Positions 5,603 to 7,367 of a DNA stretch of 7,367 nt are shown in pieces; position 1 is the first letter of the stretch; every line of letters begins with the position of its first letter. The DNA comes from Tannerella sp. GTDB lineage: Bacteria > Bacteroidota > Bacteroidia > Bacteroidales > Tannerellaceae. Both the position numbers and the translations under genes were made by a program. Under the pieces are notes generated by a model. The model did not search any database and was not told where the DNA came from. It worked only from the letters and a program-made list of their open reading frames with translations. The DNA lies in the NCBI GenBank assembly GCA_031279875.1, contig JAITHS010000248.1:1-7367 (forward strand). Reading direction: 5' to 3'.

Positions 5603-5634
5603 CAAAGGTACGGACTTTTTTTTAATCTACCAAA
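5603..5634 (-). promoter_or_regulatory. Canonical Bacteroidetes promoter (TTTG-N20-TACCTTTG), minus strand
   Basis: The minus strand has TTTG (5634-5631), exactly 20 nt of spacer, then TACCTTTG (5610-5603). Both boxes match the phylum's -33/-7 consensus TTTG and TAnnTTTG at the expected distance. It points away from the NigD-like gene toward the terminator at 5528-5555, with no protein gene between. Confidence 0.75.
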
Positions 5635-5771
5635 TCTTTCGAAAAAAAAAATCATCGCGTTATGATTATTTATGATTTGAACCTCTTTTTTTTACAGTTA
5701 TTAAACCTTTTTTGATGCAACGTTTCCGTATTTCGTGCATTATTGTAGTGTATAATTTAAATTTAGAAAAA

Positions 5772-6545
5772 ATGAAGAAAAGTATTTTGAAATCAAGTTT
5801 GGCGTTGTTTGGCGCCTGTTTATTATTTTCGTGTTTCGACGATAACCGCAACATCCATGCTTCTTACGGAGTAATTCAGGATGCGAGTTCGAAAAATTAC
5901 TATCAAATTCTTACGGATAAGGGCAACACCCTGATAGTTACCGAGTCATATACGTCGCAGTCGATAGAAAACGGGAAACGTGTGTTTGCCAATTTTGAAG
6001 TCAAGAGCGACAAAGACAGTCGGAAGAAGATTTACGAGGTTAAGGTAAACGGTTTTTATCAATTGCTGTCGAAGCCTGTTGTTAACGAATCGTATGTCCT
6101 TGCTAATGAGGAAGTACGCAGAGACAGTATCGGTAACGACCCGTTTATCGACGTTTATGCGTGGTTTGGCGGCGATTACATCAACATTAATTTTGAGGCG
6201 TTTTTTAAGAATTATTCATCCGTAAAACACCTTATTAATTTAGTGTATGACGATACTCGTTCCACGTCCGACACGCTCTATCTTTCGCTCAAGCATAATG
6301 CTTACGGTGAAACAGCTAACAACAACATGTATCTCCATTCGGGGATAGGCAGATGTTCGTTCCTGCTTAGTAACCTGCTTGCGGCAGACATTAAGTATAA
6401 ACCCGTAAAACTCACATGGTTGGAGTATAGATATGACGGTCATCATGTTGAACGCAGCAAGACAGGACTCTTTACAACAGAACCGTCGTCGATAGATAAC
6501 TTCGACTCCGCACAATTAAACAGTATTGAAGAAAACATTAGGTGA
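5772..6545 (+). CDS. NigD-like lipoprotein
   Basis: A 257-residue lipoprotein. The signal peptide is M-K-K-S-I-L-K-S-S-L-A-L-F-G-A with lipobox L-F-S-C and acceptor C21. The acidic C-F-D-D that follows resembles the signals sending Bacteroidetes lipoproteins to the cell surface. The body matches the two-part NigD family: an N-terminal beta region (Y-G-V-I-Q about 32-36, Y-Y-Q-I-L-T-D-K-G-N-T-L about 43-54, G-K-R-V-F-A-N-F near 68, Y-E-V-K-V-N near 88), then the signature D-S-I-G-N-D-P near 118, V-K-H-L-I-N-L-V near 151, L-S-L-K-H-N-A-Y-G-E near 171 and S-F-L-L-S-N-L near 196. NigD is named after the nigrescin bacteriocin operon of Prevotella, but the family is widespread and its function unknown; no bacteriocin genes are visible here. 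I chose ATG 5772 because the 20-codon upstream extension of the frame would bury the signal peptide. No clear promoter box is seen upstream. A terminator follows at 6626. Confidence 0.92.
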   Translation: MKKSILKSSLALFGACLLFSCFDDNRNIHASYGVIQDASSKNYYQILTDKGNTLIVTESYTSQSIENGKRVFANFEVKSDKDSRKKIYEVKVNGFYQLLSKPVVNESYVLANEEVRRDSIGNDPFIDVYAWFGGDYININFEAFFKNYSSVKHLINLVYDDTRSTSDTLYLSLKHNAYGETANNNMYLHSGIGRCSFLLSNLLAADIKYKPVKLTWLEYRYDGHHVERSKTGLFTTEPSSIDNFDSAQLNSIEENIR

Positions 6546-6625
6546 TACAATTAAAGTTTATCGTTAAAAAGTGGTGACATAGTTCATGATTAGTATATAC
6601 CTGCGAATAATATTGGTGTGTGTTG

Positions 6626-6660
6626 CCGGATTAACCCAAAAGGTTAATCCGGTTTTTTTT
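6626..6660 (+). terminator. Intrinsic terminator of the NigD-like gene
   Basis: CCGGATTAACC (6626-6636) and GGTTAATCCGG (6642-6652) form a perfect 11-bp stem with a CAAAA loop, followed by eight T residues (6653-6660). It lies 80 nt past the stop codon of the NigD-like gene. Confidence 0.92.
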
Positions 6661-6730
6661 GTGCCATTTTGTTTAGGGAACCTCTAAAAGCAACGGCGAG
6701 TAATAGTGGAACTATCATAAGAAAAAGAAT

Positions 6731-6771
6731 AAAAAAGCAATCCGGAAAAACGGTATTCTCCGGATTGCTTT
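6731..6771 (-). terminator. Intrinsic terminator of the minus-strand gene at the right edge
   Basis: AAAGCAATCCGG (6734-6745) and CCGGATTGCTTT (6760-6771) form a perfect 12-bp stem with a 14-nt loop. On the minus strand the T run corresponds to the A residues at 6731-6736, so it ends transcription coming from the right. It lies about 85 nt past that gene's stop. A plus-strand T tract is only three long, so it is not strongly bidirectional. Confidence 0.85.
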
Positions 6772-6857
6772 GGTGTGTACCTTGAGCACTTCACAGCGAT
6801 GGGGTACTTGATTATTAAACATTTATAATAGCAATTAACTACTTTAATAAAAGTATT

Positions 6858-7367
6858 TTACTGACAGTTCAACGTGTCGGGCAGCGACGAGCAGGCGCCG
6901 CGGTTGGCGGCTGATAGCGTATGGTTTGATGTTTGGCGTACCCATGTGTCGGATACACCGTTGTATTGCCACCACTGATTAGCGGGTATTGTAACGTTGC
7001 CGGTAGGCAGATACGGACTGTTCTTATAGCCGCATCGGTAGTTGTTTCCGCTTTTGTAGAAGAACCAATACGTAAAAGCCGGAGCATTAGCGGCAAGGAA
7101 ATCCGACGCAGCCTGACATGGCAGTCTGACCTTGTAAGATTCCTGATATTCAGGCGAATTTGCTCGCTGAATAGCCCACACCAACACATTGCCAAGCAAC
7201 TGCGCATTGCCGTTAGTTGCACTGTAATTGATTACTCCGTAGTCGTCGCGATAGTTCGCCGGAGTACCGTTATTGTTTACCGTAACATTAAGCGAGCCGT
7301 TGGTCGAGAAGCCCGAATCGCCGTAATACAGGAAACCTTTCGTCTTGTGCCGCATTATCATGATATG
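6858..7367 (-). CDS. C-terminal fragment of an unrecognised, probably secreted or surface protein
   Basis: The frame is open from the right edge to TAA at 6858-6860, giving 169 residues without a certain start. Methionines near the edge follow in-frame sense codons and no signal peptide follows them, so the gene most likely begins outside the window. The visible part is rich in N, G, Y, S and T: K-G-F-L-Y-Y-G-D-S-G-F early on, V-L-V-W-A-I-Q-R-A-N in the middle, then aromatic clusters Y-W-F-F-Y and N-Q-W-W-Q-Y-N-G-V. Four cysteines fall in its second half: one in L-P-C-Q, one in Y-R-C-G-Y, and two in the last 14 residues, which fits disulphides in an exported protein. It recalls the C-terminal part of large Bacteroidales surface proteins, but I cannot name the family. 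A strong terminator follows its stop codon. Confidence 0.75.
   Translation of the reverse strand, partial: HIMIMRHKTKGFLYYGDSGFSTNGSLNVTVNNNGTPANYRDDYGVINYSATNGNAQLLGNVLVWAIQRANSPEYQESYKVRLPCQAASDFLAANAPAFTYWFFYKSGNNYRCGYKNSPYLPTGNVTIPANQWWQYNGVSDTWVRQTSNHTLSAANRGACSSLPDTLNCQ

Larger units (their letters stand above)
6546..6857. other. 312-bp intergenic region between converging genes, two terminators, no gene seen
   Basis: The gap holds a plus-strand terminator (6626-6660) and a minus-strand terminator (6731-6771). Between them lies an imperfect palindrome, TTTAGGGAACCTCTAAA (6672-6688), of unknown meaning. The remainder is AT-rich. I found no tRNA, no convincing reading frame and no TAnnTTTG promoter box. 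A GTACC/GGTAC pair around 6777-6808 is too short and too far apart to call. Confidence 0.5.

Noticed and set aside
5588..5665. Possible 25-codon plus-strand ORF beginning M-K-N-T-V-Q-R-Y-G
   Set aside because: It runs through the minus-strand promoter boxes and A/T tracts, and its sequence is explained by the small RNA promoter. No promoter or ribosome site supports it.
5712..5771. N-terminal extension of the NigD-like protein from a TTG or ATG upstream
   Set aside because: It would place 19-20 residues before a well-formed lipoprotein signal peptide. The start at 5772 gives a normal signal and lipobox.
6586..6687. 33-codon plus-strand ORF across the NigD terminator
   Set aside because: It runs straight through the 11-bp terminator stem and T8 tract, so it would not be fully transcribed. 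No family resemblance.
6672..6688. Imperfect palindrome TTTAGGGAACCTCTAAA as an insertion-sequence end
   Set aside because: No matching second terminal repeat, target duplication or transposase remnant is visible in the gap.

Overview
The window looks like a Bacteroidales-type Bacteroidetes chromosome fragment. The evidence is a NigD-like lipoprotein, SusC-type carboxypeptidase-regulatory modules ending in an E-V-x-I-V-A-F-G segment, an anti-sigma protein with the phylum's DPF-x-x-EALEGY motif, no clear Shine-Dalgarno sequences, and promoter boxes of the phylum's TAnnTTTG type. All calls were made by eye; no database search was run.

Layout. Bases 2-352 (+) are the 3' end of a secreted protein with a CBM9-like sugar-binding fold. 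It converges on a minus-strand block across a 39-bp-period array of alternating palindromic arms (353-439), which supplies the terminator for that block. The block reads right to left: an ECF sigma factor (3571-3005), its membrane anti-sigma partner (3008-1884, ATGA overlap), then mnmE (1881-451, starting 2 nt after the anti-sigma stop). The spacing implies one transcript. On the other side of a 103-bp AT-rich gap, a large exported von Willebrand factor A protein of the YfbK/DUF3520 type (3675-5513, +) is transcribed divergently. The gap between it and the next gene holds a well-formed minus-strand promoter followed about 70 nt later by an intrinsic terminator, with no reading frame between: a candidate small RNA. 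A NigD-like lipoprotein (5772-6545, +) with its own terminator follows. A 312-bp gap with two terminators then separates it from the 3' end of an unrecognised minus-strand gene that runs off the right edge.

How the parts may work together. The anti-sigma protein and the divergent vWA protein carry the same periplasmic module: a carboxypeptidase-regulatory domain plus a TonB-box-like segment of the kind found at the N-terminus of SusC/RagA receptors. The anti-sigma protein also ends in a TonB C-terminal-like domain. My inference is a cell-surface or periplasmic signalling unit in which the sigma factor controls the vWA gene and the anti-sigma protein senses it, or a shared partner, through TonB-type contacts. 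mnmE is a tRNA-modification gene that appears to be carried on the same transcript.

The block is also rich in tandem repeats: a heptamer minisatellite read in frame inside mnmE, two in-frame duplications inside the anti-sigma gene, and the 39-bp array at its end. The strongest things to follow up are the small RNA candidate, the shared SusC-like module, and the minisatellite inside mnmE.
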